From Vreelandella glaciei (GTDB lineage: Bacteria > Pseudomonadota > Gammaproteobacteria > Pseudomonadales > Halomonadaceae), in the NCBI RefSeq assembly GCF_013415125.1, contig NZ_JACCDE010000009.1:1-64000 (forward strand): DNA of 64,000 bases. Reading direction: 5' to 3'. The position numbers and the translations under genes are program-made. Below the pieces are notes generated by a model. The model had not been told where the DNA came from. It was given only the letters and a program-made list of their open reading frames with translations, and did not search any database. This document shows, in pieces, positions 16,501 to 25,645 of this stretch. Each line of letters begins with the position of its first letter. The first letter of the stretch is position 1.

Positions 16501-18075
16501 ATGACGATTCGAGGCGAAATGCTAATTGGTCAACAAGCAGTGACCGGTACCCAAGCCAACATTCAAGCGGTGAACCCCGCCACCGGTGAAAAGCTAGAGC
16601 CCGTTTATGTGGGTGGCAGTCGGGCCCATGTTGAGCAAGCCTGCGAACTAGCCGAGGCAGCTTATGGCACCTATCGTGAAACGCCCCTCGAAGAGCGGGC
16701 GACGTTTCTAGAGACCATCGCCAGTGAAATTGAAGCCATCGGTAGCGAGCTGATTGAGCGCGCCATGGCCGAAACCGGCCTGCCGCAAGCACGGATCGAA
16801 GGTGAGCGGGGCAGAACCTGCGGGCAGCTGCGCCTGTTTGCTTCGGTCGTACGTGCGGGTGAGTGGTTAGATGTACGTATCGATCCGGCAATGCCAGATC
16901 GCCAGCCACTGCCGCGAGCGGATCTGCGTCAGCGCCATATCGCCCTAGGCCCAGTTGCGGTATTCGGTGCTAGCAACTTCCCGCTGGCGTTTTCGGTGGC
17001 CGGTGGTGATACCGCGTCAGCGCTCGCCGCTGGTTGTCCGGTCGTGGTGAAAGGCCACTCGGCGCACCCGGGTACCTCTGAGCTCGTCGGGCAGGCGATT
17101 CAAAAAGCCGTAAAAGCCTGCAATTTGCCGGAAGGTGTTTTCTCGCTGCTGTTTGGTGCCGGTAATGAAATTGGTCAGGCGCTGGTCGATGACCCGCGTA
17201 TTCAAGCGGTGGGCTTTACCGGTTCGCGCAGTGGCGGCATGGCGCTGATGAAAACAGCCCAAGCACGCCCCCAGCCGATTCCGGTCTATGCTGAGATGAG
17301 CAGCATTAACCCCGTCTTCTTGCTGCCGGAAGCCCTTAAAGCGCGTGGTAAAGCGCTGGGTGAAGCGTTTGTCGGTTCGCTCAATATGGGCGCGGGGCAA
17401 TTTTGCACTAACCCCGGTCTGGTTATCGCCATTAAAGGCCCAGAGCTTGACGCGTTCATTGAGGCAGCACGTGGTGCAGTGGCAGCCAGCGGCGCGCAGA
17501 CCATGCTGACGCCGGGTATTCATCGCGCCTATCAAGAGGGCGTTTCCAGCCTGAGCGGCGCAGCCAACGTGCGTGAAATCGCCCGTGGCCAAACTGGCAG
17601 CGACTATCAGTGCCAAACCGGTTTGTTTACCGCCTCTGCGAGCGATTTCCTCGCATCAAAAGCGCTGCAAGCCGAGGTGTTCGGTGCCAGTTCATTGGTG
17701 GTTGAATGTGCCGATGCGGCTGAGGTTAAGCGCGTCGCTGAGCAGCTAGAAGGCCAGCTCACCGCTACGCTGCATATGGATGATGCGGATATCGAGGCTG
17801 CTAAAGCACTGCTGCCGACGCTTGAGCGTAAAGCAGGCCGTATTCTCGCCAATGGCTGGCCCACCGGGGTTGAGGTATGCCATGCCATGGTGCACGGCGG
17901 GCCGTTCCCAGCAACGTCTGATTCGCGTACTACCTCGGTAGGTTCGGCGGCCATTCACCGTTTCCTACGGCCAGTATGCTACCAGTCATTACCAGAAGGC
18001 TTGCTGCCGGACGCGCTTAAAGAGGGTAATCCGCTGAAGGTTTCGCGGCTAGTCGACGGCAAACGCGAACTTTAA
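16501..18075 (+). CDS. 2-oxoglutarate semialdehyde dehydrogenase (aldehyde dehydrogenase family)
   Basis: A 524-residue NAD(P)-dependent aldehyde dehydrogenase of the KGSADH class. [20 protein letters not shown] carries the oxyanion Asn, EMSSINPV the general-base Glu and [10 protein letters not shown] the nucleophile Cys; the C-terminal [20 protein letters not shown] block is typical of this class. It oxidises the product of KdgD to 2-oxoglutarate, which enters the TCA cycle. ATG 16501 follows GGAG at a spacing of 6; the longer frame from 16372 runs inside the regulator gene. A strong terminator follows, closing the locus. Confidence 0.9.
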   Translation: MTIRGEMLIGQQAVTGTQANIQAVNPATGEKLEPVYVGGSRAHVEQACELAEAAYGTYRETPLEERATFLETIASEIEAIGSELIERAMAETGLPQARIEGERGRTCGQLRLFASVVRAGEWLDVRIDPAMPDRQPLPRADLRQRHIALGPVAVFGASNFPLAFSVAGGDTASALAAGCPVVVKGHSAHPGTSELVGQAIQKAVKACNLPEGVFSLLFGAGNEIGQALVDDPRIQAVGFTGSRSGGMALMKTAQARPQPIPVYAEMSSINPVFLLPEALKARGKALGEAFVGSLNMGAGQFCTNPGLVIAIKGPELDAFIEAARGAVAASGAQTMLTPGIHRAYQEGVSSLSGAANVREIARGQTGSDYQCQTGLFTASASDFLASKALQAEVFGASSLVVECADAAEVKRVAEQLEGQLTATLHMDDADIEAAKALLPTLERKAGRILANGWPTGVEVCHAMVHGGPFPATSDSRTTSVGSAAIHRFLRPVCYQSLPEGLLPDALKEGNPLKVSRLVDGKREL

Positions 18076-18104
18076 AAAATAGCTGTCATTATCGCGCATT
18101 CCAC

Positions 18105-18131
18105 AAGCAGGCATTCATTGCCTGCTTTTTT
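18105..18131 (+). terminator. Intrinsic terminator at the end of the uronate locus
   Basis: AAGCAGGCA and TGCCTGCTT form a perfect 9-bp stem with a 5-nt loop and continue into TTTT. Confidence 0.9.
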
Positions 18132-18194
18132 AGTGCGGTTTTTAAGGGCGGTTGTAAATAAAGAAGTAACAACAAGAGTGTGTAAGGTGATGCT

Positions 18195-19211
18195 ATGAGT
18201 GATGCTATTACTATTTCTCTACAAGAAGCCGAAGCGCTGAGTAACAAGGTGCTTACCCATAATGGCTTTAGCCAAACCCACGCCGACGCGATTACCCGCA
18301 GCGTCATGGCGGCCCAGCGTGATGAGTGCCATTCCCACGGTTTATACCGGCTGATTGGGTGTGTCCAAACCGCCTTGAATGACGGGGTTGATACCCAAGC
18401 CGAGCCGACTATCACTGACCAAGCAACAAGTGTCGTCAAAGTTAACGCTAATAAGGGCTGCTCGCTGCTGTCGTTTGAAAGGGGTAAGCCCTACCTAATC
18501 GAAAAAGCTAGACACAATGGGATTGCGGCGCTTGCCATTAATAATAGCTTCCATTTCTCAGCACTGTGGCCCGAAGTTGAAGCACTTTCAGCAGAGGGGC
18601 TTGTGGCGTTAGCCATGACCCCAAGCCATGCTTTTGTTGCTCCGGCGGGTGGTACTTCGCCCCTTTTTGGTACCAATCCCATTGCCTTTTCCTGGCCTCG
18701 CCCAGGGAAGACACCCTATACGTTTGATTTTGCCACCAGCGTGGTCGCCCGTGGCGAGATAGAGCTACATCGGCGTGCGGGTAAATCTATTCCTGAAGGG
18801 TGGGCAATGGATGATGAGGGAAACTCGACGACTGACCCTGTGGCAGCCCTCGCTGGCGCCATGTTGCCTTTTGGCAGCTATAAAGGCTCTGCGCTTTCCA
18901 CCATGGTGGAGCTATTGGCAGGCCCGCTGATTGGTGATCTGCTAGGCCATGAAACCCAGGCGGCGAATGCCGAAAAAACCGGCAAACCCTTTCATGGCGA
19001 GCTGATTATCGCGATGTCCCCTGAGGCTTTTCTGGGCAAGGGCGCAGAGGGCCACCTCAACCACGCTGAAGTCCTTTTCGAGAGCATTCTGGGCCAAGGT
19101 GCACGCTTGCCTTCCCAGCGCCGCTTTGAGGCAAGAGAGCGAAGCCAAGTAAATGGCATCACTTTCCCTCAGGTGTTGTATGACGAGCTCAAGGCATTAG
19201 CGAGTAGCTAA
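18195..19211 (+). CDS. Ldh-family oxidoreductase, DpkA/LhpD-like imino acid reductase
   Basis: A 338-residue member of the malate/L-sulfolactate dehydrogenase fold, which is unrelated to Rossmann dehydrogenases. It aligns with Pseudomonas delta1-piperideine-2-carboxylate/delta1-pyrroline-2-carboxylate reductase along its length: RDECHSHGLYRL (catalytic His), NNSFHFSALWPEVE, PLFGTNPIAFSWP, DFATSVVARGEIE and LPFGSYKGSALSTMVELLAG. It would reduce cyclic imines made from D-lysine, D-proline or hydroxyproline. A terminator separates it from the uronate genes and it precedes an AGCS amino acid symporter, which fits amino acid metabolism. Other 2-hydroxyacid substrates cannot be excluded. Confidence 0.78.
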   Translation: MSDAITISLQEAEALSNKVLTHNGFSQTHADAITRSVMAAQRDECHSHGLYRLIGCVQTALNDGVDTQAEPTITDQATSVVKVNANKGCSLLSFERGKPYLIEKARHNGIAALAINNSFHFSALWPEVEALSAEGLVALAMTPSHAFVAPAGGTSPLFGTNPIAFSWPRPGKTPYTFDFATSVVARGEIELHRRAGKSIPEGWAMDDEGNSTTDPVAALAGAMLPFGSYKGSALSTMVELLAGPLIGDLLGHETQAANAEKTGKPFHGELIIAMSPEAFLGKGAEGHLNHAEVLFESILGQGARLPSQRRFEARERSQVNGITFPQVLYDELKALASS

Positions 19212-19322
19212 CGTCGCAATCATTAAGGGTAAGCTGCGAGGTTTTTTTAAGGCGTTTTTTGGGGCTGCTACAAAAACTGGCTAGAATCGGGGGGTGGCGT
19301 CGTGTTTTCGGCGGCCATTTCA

Positions 19323-19359
19323 ACACCTCGGGCTAGGGATTTTCTGGGAACCCGGGTGT
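19323..19359 (+). other. Leader hairpin before the AGCS symporter gene
   Basis: ACACC and CGGG (19323-19332, one bulged T) pair with CCCG and GGTGT (19351-19359). No T-run follows. The hairpin ends 28 bases before the start codon and may affect mRNA stability or translation. Confidence 0.35.
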
Positions 19360-19387
19360 GAACAAACGCTAACTGGAGAGCATTCCC

Positions 19388-20878
19388 ATGGAGACCCTCG
19401 AATTACTCATTGCCCCGCTGCGCGATGGTCTCTATACCATCATGATGCCTGTCAGTAACTTTATTTGGAGCTACATTCTTGTCTATCTACTGCTAGGCGC
19501 TGGCCTGCTGTTTACCATCATGACCAAAGGTATGCAGTTTCGTTTGTTTAGGCACATGGCGTATGTGACATTCACTGCCCGCGGAGCTGGGGATGGTATC
19601 AGTGGCTTTCAGGCCTTTGCGACGTCGATGGCAGCGCGGGTCGGTACCGGTAACCTAGCCGGTGTGGCTCTGGCGCTCTGGATTGGCGGGCCGGGAGCGA
19701 TTTTCTGGATGTGGGTGACCGCGCTGCTGGGTTTTGCCACCGCGTTTATCGAGTCGACCTTGGCCCAGGTCTATAAGCATCGCAACGAGGATGGCGTATT
19801 CCGTGGCGGGCCGGCTTACTATATTGAACGCTGCCTGGGGTGGCGCTGGTTAGGCGCGCTGTTCGCAGTGTTTCTGATTATTGCTTATGGCTTGGCGTTT
19901 AACGCGGCGCAATCCAATACTATCGCGCAAGGGATGAATGGCGCCTTTGGCATTCCCAATTGGCTGACGGGCGTCGTGATTGCCATCTTGGCAGGTTTTG
20001 TTATTTATGGTGGCCTCAAGTCGGTAGCGCGTACCGCTGAGAAAATTGTGCCAGCGATGGCGATTGCTTATCTGCTCGTGGCGCTATGGATTCTGGTGAC
20101 TAACCTTTCTGCCGTGCCTGACATGCTCTCGCTGATTGTGATGAGTGCTTTTGGGCTTGGCCCAGCGGTAGGCGGCGCAGCTGGCTATGCGATCAAAGCG
20201 GCGATGGAAAACGGCGTCAAGCGTGGCCTGTTCTCCAATGAAGCGGGCATGGGTTCCACCCCGAATGCGGCGGCCCAGGCGACGGTCAAACACCCGGCAG
20301 CCCAGGGGCTGGTGCAATCCTTTGGGGTATTTGTCGATACCATCGTTATCTGTAGCTGCACGGCGGTGGTGATTCTGCTCTCCGGCGTTTACGAGCGGCT
20401 GATGTCGGAGTCTCCAGGAGACAGCATCGAAGGCATTCAGCTTACTCAAGATGCCATGGTCGACCACTTAGGCGGCTTTGGGGAGATATTTATCGCCTTG
20501 GCGATTCTGTTTTTTGCGTTCACCTCCATTTTGGCCAACTTCTCGTTCTCATCGGTGAATATCGAATTTCTATTTCGTCGTCATGCCGCAAAGGCGGTAA
20601 GCGTATTCAAGGTGATTATTATCGCTATGGTGCTGCTGGGTTCCGTCGCTGAACTTAGCGTGGTATGGGACTTTGCCGATCTAGCCATGGGGCTAATGGC
20701 AACTACTAACCTGTTTGCCATTTTGATCATGGGGCCAATTGCTGTAGCCGTGCTGAAAGATTATGAGCGTCAGCGCCGCGACGGTATTAAAGAACCGATA
20801 TTTGACCCTGTCATACTGAAACGCCCAGAGCTTGTGGATGCGGATGTATGGCCAGTGAAAGAGGTCAAGGAAGGGTAG
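19388..20878 (+). CDS. Alanine/glycine:cation symporter, AGCS family
   Basis: A 496-residue polytopic membrane protein with about ten hydrophobic segments. The AGCS blocks are AARVGTGNLAGVALALWIGG, FIESTLAQVYK, GGPAYYIERCLGWRWLG, LFSNEAGMGSTPNAAAQAT and LILFFAFTSILANF-like FFAFTSILANFSFSSVN. Members import alanine or glycine with sodium or protons. TGGAGAG precedes ATG 19388. Its 3' end overlaps the convergent MocR gene by 14 bp. Confidence 0.92.
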   Translation: METLELLIAPLRDGLYTIMMPVSNFIWSYILVYLLLGAGLLFTIMTKGMQFRLFRHMAYVTFTARGAGDGISGFQAFATSMAARVGTGNLAGVALALWIGGPGAIFWMWVTALLGFATAFIESTLAQVYKHRNEDGVFRGGPAYYIERCLGWRWLGALFAVFLIIAYGLAFNAAQSNTIAQGMNGAFGIPNWLTGVVIAILAGFVIYGGLKSVARTAEKIVPAMAIAYLLVALWILVTNLSAVPDMLSLIVMSAFGLGPAVGGAAGYAIKAAMENGVKRGLFSNEAGMGSTPNAAAQATVKHPAAQGLVQSFGVFVDTIVICSCTAVVILLSGVYERLMSESPGDSIEGIQLTQDAMVDHLGGFGEIFIALAILFFAFTSILANFSFSSVNIEFLFRRHAAKAVSVFKVIIIAMVLLGSVAELSVVWDFADLAMGLMATTNLFAILIMGPIAVAVLKDYERQRRDGIKEPIFDPVILKRPELVDADVWPVKEVKEG

Positions 20879-22268
20879 GTTCACGGACTGCATCAATAAA
20901 CGCCTTCGCCCTGGGATCCTGCATATAGGCAACGTTTAGCCGGAGCCAGGGGGTTGGTTGATGATCCGCAAAGAATAGATGTCCTGGTGACAGCATTACC
21001 TCGCACCGGTCCGCCAGCTCAGACAGCGCCTCTGGCGTGATGGTGGCCGGTGGCTTGGCCCACACAAACATTCCTCCTGCCGGTTCAGTATAAACCTCCC
21101 AGTTCGACTTTTTGAGAATACTTAGCGCCAACGCCATTTGATTGGCGAGCTTGGTGCGCAGCCGCTCGGTCAGCTTTCGATAACTGCCGTTCTGTAACAT
21201 GGTAGTGACCACTTGCTCCGCAAAGCGCGACGCAGAAATGCTGGTCAGCATCTTGATATCGACCAACCGCTGCACCAGAGAGGGGGGTGAGGCGATAAAG
21301 CCTACCCGCAGCGAAGAGGAGAGGCTTTTTGAGAAGCTGCCAAGGTAGAGCACCCGATTCAAGCCATCTAAAGCGGCAAGGCGTGTCGTCGGTGCGTGCT
21401 GAAAATCCGCGTAGATATCGTCTTCAATAATCTGAAAATCGTGTCGTTCGGCGAGCTGCAACACCCGGTGAGCAATCGCTGGTGTGAGGGTGCTGCCCGT
21501 GGGGTTATGAAACACGCTGTTAATGTAAAACAGTTTGGGTTGGTACTGCGCCAGTAACGCTTCCAGGCGTTCGATATCTGGCCCATCGGCCAATCGCGGT
21601 ACGCCAATCACGCGGATGCGCTGCAAGTGCAGCAGGCCGAACAGGTTGTAATAACCCGGTGATTCCACGAACACCACATCGCCCGGTTCAAGCAGCATCC
21701 TTACCAATAGATCCAGCGAATGGCTGCCGCCGCCGGTCATCACGATCTGCTGGGCGTCGGCATTGATCGCTAGCGGGCGCAGACGCTCTTGGATCAGGCG
21801 GCGTAATTCTTCAGGCCCCTGCGGCGTGCTGTACTCGAAAATTCCCGAGCGGCTTTTACGCGCGACCTGGCGAATGGCATGGATCAGGTCATCGCCCTCG
21901 CGCCAGTGGCTGGGTAGCCAGCCGCAGCCCAGCTTAAGTGTGTGCTCATTGGCACTGAAAAGCCCCCACAGGCCATTGGTGACCTCTTCCAAGCCGCTCG
22001 TGGCTGCTGGCTGCGATACCAGGGCTGCCGCGCTATCCGCCACATAAAAACCTGACCCGGGCCGTGAGCGCACCAAACCGGCAGCCACCAAGCGCTCATA
22101 GGCGTCAATCACCGCGTTACGGCTAATATGATGGGTCGCGGCCAAGCGGCGAATAGAGGGTAAACGACGGCCACCACCGGCACCGTGCGCGGCAATCCAG
22201 GTGCGAATGCCGGCTTCAATCTGCTGTGCAATGGGCGTACGGGCGTCGCGGTTAACCTTAAGCTTCAT
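20865..22268 (-). CDS. MocR/PdxR-type regulator (GntR DNA-binding + aminotransferase-like domain)
   Basis: A 467-residue fusion. Residues about 1-75 form a GntR winged helix (TPIAQQIEAGIRTWIA, LPSIRRLAATHHISRNAVI, GSGFYVADS). The rest is a fold-type I aminotransferase domain with the glycine block VMTGGGSHSLDLLV, the NSVFHNPTGSTL block, the aspartate IIEDDIYADF and the PLP lysine in YLGSFSKSLSSSLRVGFI. Such proteins bind PLP or an amino-acid-PLP adduct and control neighbouring genes. It is divergent from the MFS gene across 137 bp, the likely target; the symporter gene converges on it. Confidence 0.88.
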   Translation of the reverse strand: MKLKVNRDARTPIAQQIEAGIRTWIAAHGAGGGRRLPSIRRLAATHHISRNAVIDAYERLVAAGLVRSRPGSGFYVADSAAALVSQPAATSGLEEVTNGLWGLFSANEHTLKLGCGWLPSHWREGDDLIHAIRQVARKSRSGIFEYSTPQGPEELRRLIQERLRPLAINADAQQIVMTGGGSHSLDLLVRMLLEPGDVVFVESPGYYNLFGLLHLQRIRVIGVPRLADGPDIERLEALLAQYQPKLFYINSVFHNPTGSTLTPAIAHRVLQLAERHDFQIIEDDIYADFQHAPTTRLAALDGLNRVLYLGSFSKSLSSSLRVGFIASPPSLVQRLVDIKMLTSISASRFAEQVVTTMLQNGSYRKLTERLRTKLANQMALALSILKKSNWEVYTEPAGGMFVWAKPPATITPEALSELADRCEVMLSPGHLFFADHQPTPWLRLNVAYMQDPRAKAFIDAVREPTLP

Positions 22269-22405
22269 AGCTGACCCTGTGGCTCACCACTGTTCTTGAA
22301 AAGAGCGGAACAGTGTCTTGAAAGTAGTGGTTAAGTGTACCTTACCGGTGATCGGCAAGCGTGGGAGCTTAGTGGTTCAAATACTTACTTATTTCGGATA
22401 ACGCT

Positions 22406-23566
22406 ATGAAACGCGCTTTAAATCGAACCATCACCCAACGTAGCGCCGTTTATCTGGCCTTTGCGCTGTGCATGATTACCACGGCAGTTAATTTACAGGC
22501 GCCGCTCTACGATGCACTGGCGGCGCGCGACGGCTTGGGGGTAGGGGCAACCACGCTTGCCTTCGCTTGCTATGTGGCGGGTGTCTTGCCGGTACTGCTG
22601 GGCTTAAATGGCTTGGCAGATCGGGTGGGGCGCAAGCCATTGATCATTGCTGCACTACTGTTAAGCCTGATGGCGACGGCGATGATCTTGATAGCTCCCA
22701 ACCTAGTGGCACTAGGGGTTGCCCGCTTCCTGTTGGGTATTAGCATGGGATTAACGTCGGCAGTGGCGCCTGCGTATATGCAACTGCTCGTGGATGGGGA
22801 TGATAATCGCCTCGCCACCAATTACGTGACGGCCAGCACCTCGCTTGGGTTTGGCCTGGGAGCAGCGGTCACCAGCCTGTTTCTTTTTCATACCCCCAGT
22901 GTGTCGCCGCCCAGCCTATGGATTTACCTGGTCGCCGCGTCGCTGGCGCTAATGGTGGTCACCACATTGGAGGATAGCCCGCCGAGTGACACTCACCGCT
23001 CGCTGCTGCGTCTGCCTAGTTACCCTCGGGGCGCATTTGCCTTTGGGTTGGCTATTTTGCTGGCCTGGGCGACGGTGGGATTAGTGATTGCGATACTCCC
23101 TTCCGCCCTGCAGCGACACGGTTTATCCGCCTGGAGCGGCTTCGCCACGTTCGGGATTTGCAGCTGTGGGGTGCTGTTTCAGCCCTGGGCAAGAAGGTTC
23201 GCGCCAAGAAGGGCGACGCTGCTGGGGCTGGTGATTTTGCCGATTGCCTATGCGCTGATCGCCTGGGGAGCCCTTCAAGGCTACCTAGCAGCGGTGCTGC
23301 TAGGTACGGTGGCCGCCAGTAGCGCCTGCTATGGGTTTATCTACCTGGGTGGGTTGAGTGGCGTGTTGGCAGCGGCCGATGCGTCCGCGCCCGAGGCCAG
23401 CGCAGGCTATTTTTTGATGGCGTATGTTGGCTTCAGCCTCCCGGTGATCACGACCGGGGCGCTTATTGATGCAGTGGGGCATACCCTGGCGCTAACGCTG
23501 TTTGGTTTTGCGCTATTAGGCGGTGTGATCACGGCGCTCGTATTGCTGCGCAGAGCGCTCACGTGA
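22406..23566 (+). CDS. MFS transporter
   Basis: A 386-residue membrane protein with 12 predicted segments. The MFS loop 2-3 motif appears as GLADRVGRKPLIIAALLLSL and the loop 8-9 region is RRFAPRRATLLGLV. It resembles drug- or metabolite-efflux members of about this size, but the substrate is not predictable. The divergent MocR-type regulator suggests that it exports or imports an amine, amino acid or B6-related compound, which is inference from context only. No clear ribosome site precedes ATG 22406. Confidence 0.8.
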   Translation: MKRALNRTITQRSAVYLAFALCMITTAVNLQAPLYDALAARDGLGVGATTLAFACYVAGVLPVLLGLNGLADRVGRKPLIIAALLLSLMATAMILIAPNLVALGVARFLLGISMGLTSAVAPAYMQLLVDGDDNRLATNYVTASTSLGFGLGAAVTSLFLFHTPSVSPPSLWIYLVAASLALMVVTTLEDSPPSDTHRSLLRLPSYPRGAFAFGLAILLAWATVGLVIAILPSALQRHGLSAWSGFATFGICSCGVLFQPWARRFAPRRATLLGLVILPIAYALIAWGALQGYLAAVLLGTVAASSACYGFIYLGGLSGVLAAADASAPEASAGYFLMAYVGFSLPVITTGALIDAVGHTLALTLFGFALLGGVITALVLLRRALT

Positions 23567-23582
23567 TGGGCGACTACTCAAG

Positions 23583-24536
23583 CTACCCTTTTTCTACCAA
23601 CAGCCCGCAAGAGGGCGCGGCCCAGCGGGTGTTGGCGGTAAACACTACATCACACACCACCAGCGAATAGTAACGGCGCACTTCTTCATCGACGCGTGCG
23701 CGCAGCGCATCTTGATGAATGATGGTTAGATCGGGTTCCTCTGGCAATACCACATGCACCATCACATACAGCAGGCGGCCAGGGCGAACCATACGCACGC
23801 GCACCTCTTGCGTGTCAGTGCTCGCCAGGGCATTCGCAACGGCGCGGCGGACGGGTGCTGCGATGGCCTCCTCCGGGGTCTTGTTAAGCAGTTCCTGCAG
23901 TGCTTGGGAAGCCATGCGCACCGGTACGCCCAAACACAGCACCACCACCGCAATCACCAATACCGCATCCACGTAGGGCAGAATGGCCAGCCAGCCCAGG
24001 TGTTCAAACAGCATCACCAAACAAAACGCCGCGAGTACGGCGGCAGAAATGACGCTGTTGACCAGCCAGTTGAGTTTGTCTGCTGCCACCAGGGGGCTAC
24101 TGACATGGCGCTGGCTGCGGTGCATGACCCAGGCGGTAAGCGAGCAGGCCGCAGTGGCAAAGAGGGCGTAGATAACGGCAAGCCCAGCGGCAATGTCACG
24201 ACCGCCTGTTAGTAGCGCGGCGACAGCATCCACCAGTGCAAAAATGGAAACACCTAAAATCAGCAGCCCTTTGCAAAGATTGACCAGCGACTCGAAGTAG
24301 CTATAGCCAAAAGGGTAGGATTCGCTGTCCGGGCGGCTGGCAAGCTTGCTGACCTTAATGGTCACGAGGGCAACGCTGAAATAAATCAGATTAAATAGCC
24401 CATCCAGCAAGATCGCTTGGGAGTTAGAGGCCAGCGTGGCCACAATGCCTGCACAACCAATGAGCAGCGCCATAAAAGCGGAGAAGGCCAAGGTACTCGA
24501 TTCTGTCTTCACAAACGTTTCTGCTCCAGAGTGCAC
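23583..24536 (-). CDS. Cation-diffusion-facilitator-like transporter with a substituted metal site
   Basis: A 317-residue CDF-fold protein with six membrane segments and a cytosolic C-terminal domain of about 90 residues. In classical zinc/iron CDF proteins the transport site is D-x3-D in segment 2 and H-x3-D in segment 5. Here segment 2 reads DGLFN (D45, N49) and segment 5 reads DKLNWLVN (N156, N160), so three of four ligands are Asn. The protein is otherwise well preserved (SESYPFGYSYFESLVNL, LLNKTPEEAIAAPV), so it is unlikely to be a pseudogene; it may carry another cation or work without a zinc site. Its stop lies 16 bp from the convergent MFS gene. Confidence 0.75.
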   Translation of the reverse strand: MHSGAETFVKTESSTLAFSAFMALLIGCAGIVATLASNSQAILLDGLFNLIYFSVALVTIKVSKLASRPDSESYPFGYSYFESLVNLCKGLLILGVSIFALVDAVAALLTGGRDIAAGLAVIYALFATAACSLTAWVMHRSQRHVSSPLVAADKLNWLVNSVISAAVLAAFCLVMLFEHLGWLAILPYVDAVLVIAVVVLCLGVPVRMASQALQELLNKTPEEAIAAPVRRAVANALASTDTQEVRVRMVRPGRLLYVMVHVVLPEEPDLTIIHQDALRARVDEEVRRYYSLVVCDVVFTANTRWAAPSCGLLVEKG

Positions 24537-24721
24537 ACCGTATAAATAGCCGCTAAGGATAGCAATTTTGTTAGCGACTTATCGACGGCGCCGTGCTGAT
24601 GTCTTTCGCCCTGCTTTCTGACCAGACTGCCCAACGCCTTCCTTTGGACAGCACCGCTAGTTCTACTAACCTTAGAGCACATTTGTTTGATTCACGTTAA
24701 GCCAAACAGGAGGGTGAGACG

Positions 24722-25558
24722 ATGCCAATGCTGAGCGTAGGAACGGAGCAGGGCACGCCGGTAGAGCTTTATTACGAAGTACGTGGGGCAGGTAAGCCCG
24801 TGGTGCTCATTCATGGCTGGCCACTCAGTGGTCGTTCATGGGAAAAACAGGTGCCAGCGCTGGTTGAGGCAGGCTATAAAGTCGTGACCTATGACCGCCG
24901 GGGATTTGGTTGGTCGACGCAGGCCGATGGCGGCTACGACTACGATACGCTCGCAACAGACCTTAAAAAATTGATCGACACACTGGATCTACACGATGCC
25001 ACCCTGGTGGGCTTTTCCATGGGCGGCGGCGAAGTGGCCCGCTACCTCTCAAGCTACGGCACTGGCCGGGTGAGTAAAGCCGTGTTTGCCGCTGCTGTGC
25101 CGCCTTACCTGTATAAAGCTGACGACAACCCCGAAGGTGGCCTGGATGACGCGACGATCAATCAGTTTCTGGAGGGGGTGAAAGGTGACCGTATCGCCTT
25201 CCTGGAGGAGTTTACCAAGAACTTCTTTGCTGCCGGTGAGCGCAGCGATTTAATCAGTGAACCGAACCGCCAGTACCATCGCGATATTGCCGCCTTTGCA
25301 TCACCCCAAGCGACCTACGACTGCATCAAAGCCTTCAGCTACACCGATTTTCGCAAAGACTTGCCTAAGATCGATATCCCCACGCTAGTGCTGCACGGTG
25401 ATGCAGACGGTATCGTGCCCTTTGAGGTCAGCGGCAAGCGAACCCAGGAGCTACTGCCCAACGCGAAGACGGAAGTGATCAAGGGTGCTCCGCATGGCCT
25501 CAATGCCACGCATCCGGATGAGTTTAATCAGGTGCTGATAAAATTTCTGGATAGCTAA
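24722..25558 (+). CDS. Alpha/beta hydrolase, chloroperoxidase-like
   Basis: A 278-residue hydrolase of the cofactor-free haloperoxidase/esterase group. Motifs are VVLIHGWPLSGRSWEKQVPA (oxyanion), YDRRGFGWST, the nucleophile elbow GFSMGGGE (Ser), LHGDADGIVPF (Asp) and GAPHGLNATH (His). Perhydrolysis in vitro is common in this group, while the natural role is usually esterase-like. AGGAGG lies upstream of ATG 24722. A terminator follows, so it is probably a single-gene unit. Confidence 0.88.
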   Translation: MPMLSVGTEQGTPVELYYEVRGAGKPVVLIHGWPLSGRSWEKQVPALVEAGYKVVTYDRRGFGWSTQADGGYDYDTLATDLKKLIDTLDLHDATLVGFSMGGGEVARYLSSYGTGRVSKAVFAAAVPPYLYKADDNPEGGLDDATINQFLEGVKGDRIAFLEEFTKNFFAAGERSDLISEPNRQYHRDIAAFASPQATYDCIKAFSYTDFRKDLPKIDIPTLVLHGDADGIVPFEVSGKRTQELLPNAKTEVIKGAPHGLNATHPDEFNQVLIKFLDS

Positions 25559-25581
25559 TTTTTATTTGGATCATGTTATAG

Positions 25582-25612
25582 AATGGACACCTCCCTTGGG
25601 GTGTTCATTTTT
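25582..25612 (+). terminator. Intrinsic terminator after the hydrolase gene
   Basis: AATGGACACC (25582-25591) and GGTGTTCATT (25600-25609) pair with one G-T wobble and are followed by a T-run. Confidence 0.75.
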
Positions 25613-25645
25613 AAGTAGAGCAGGAATGCGTAAAAGGATATATAC

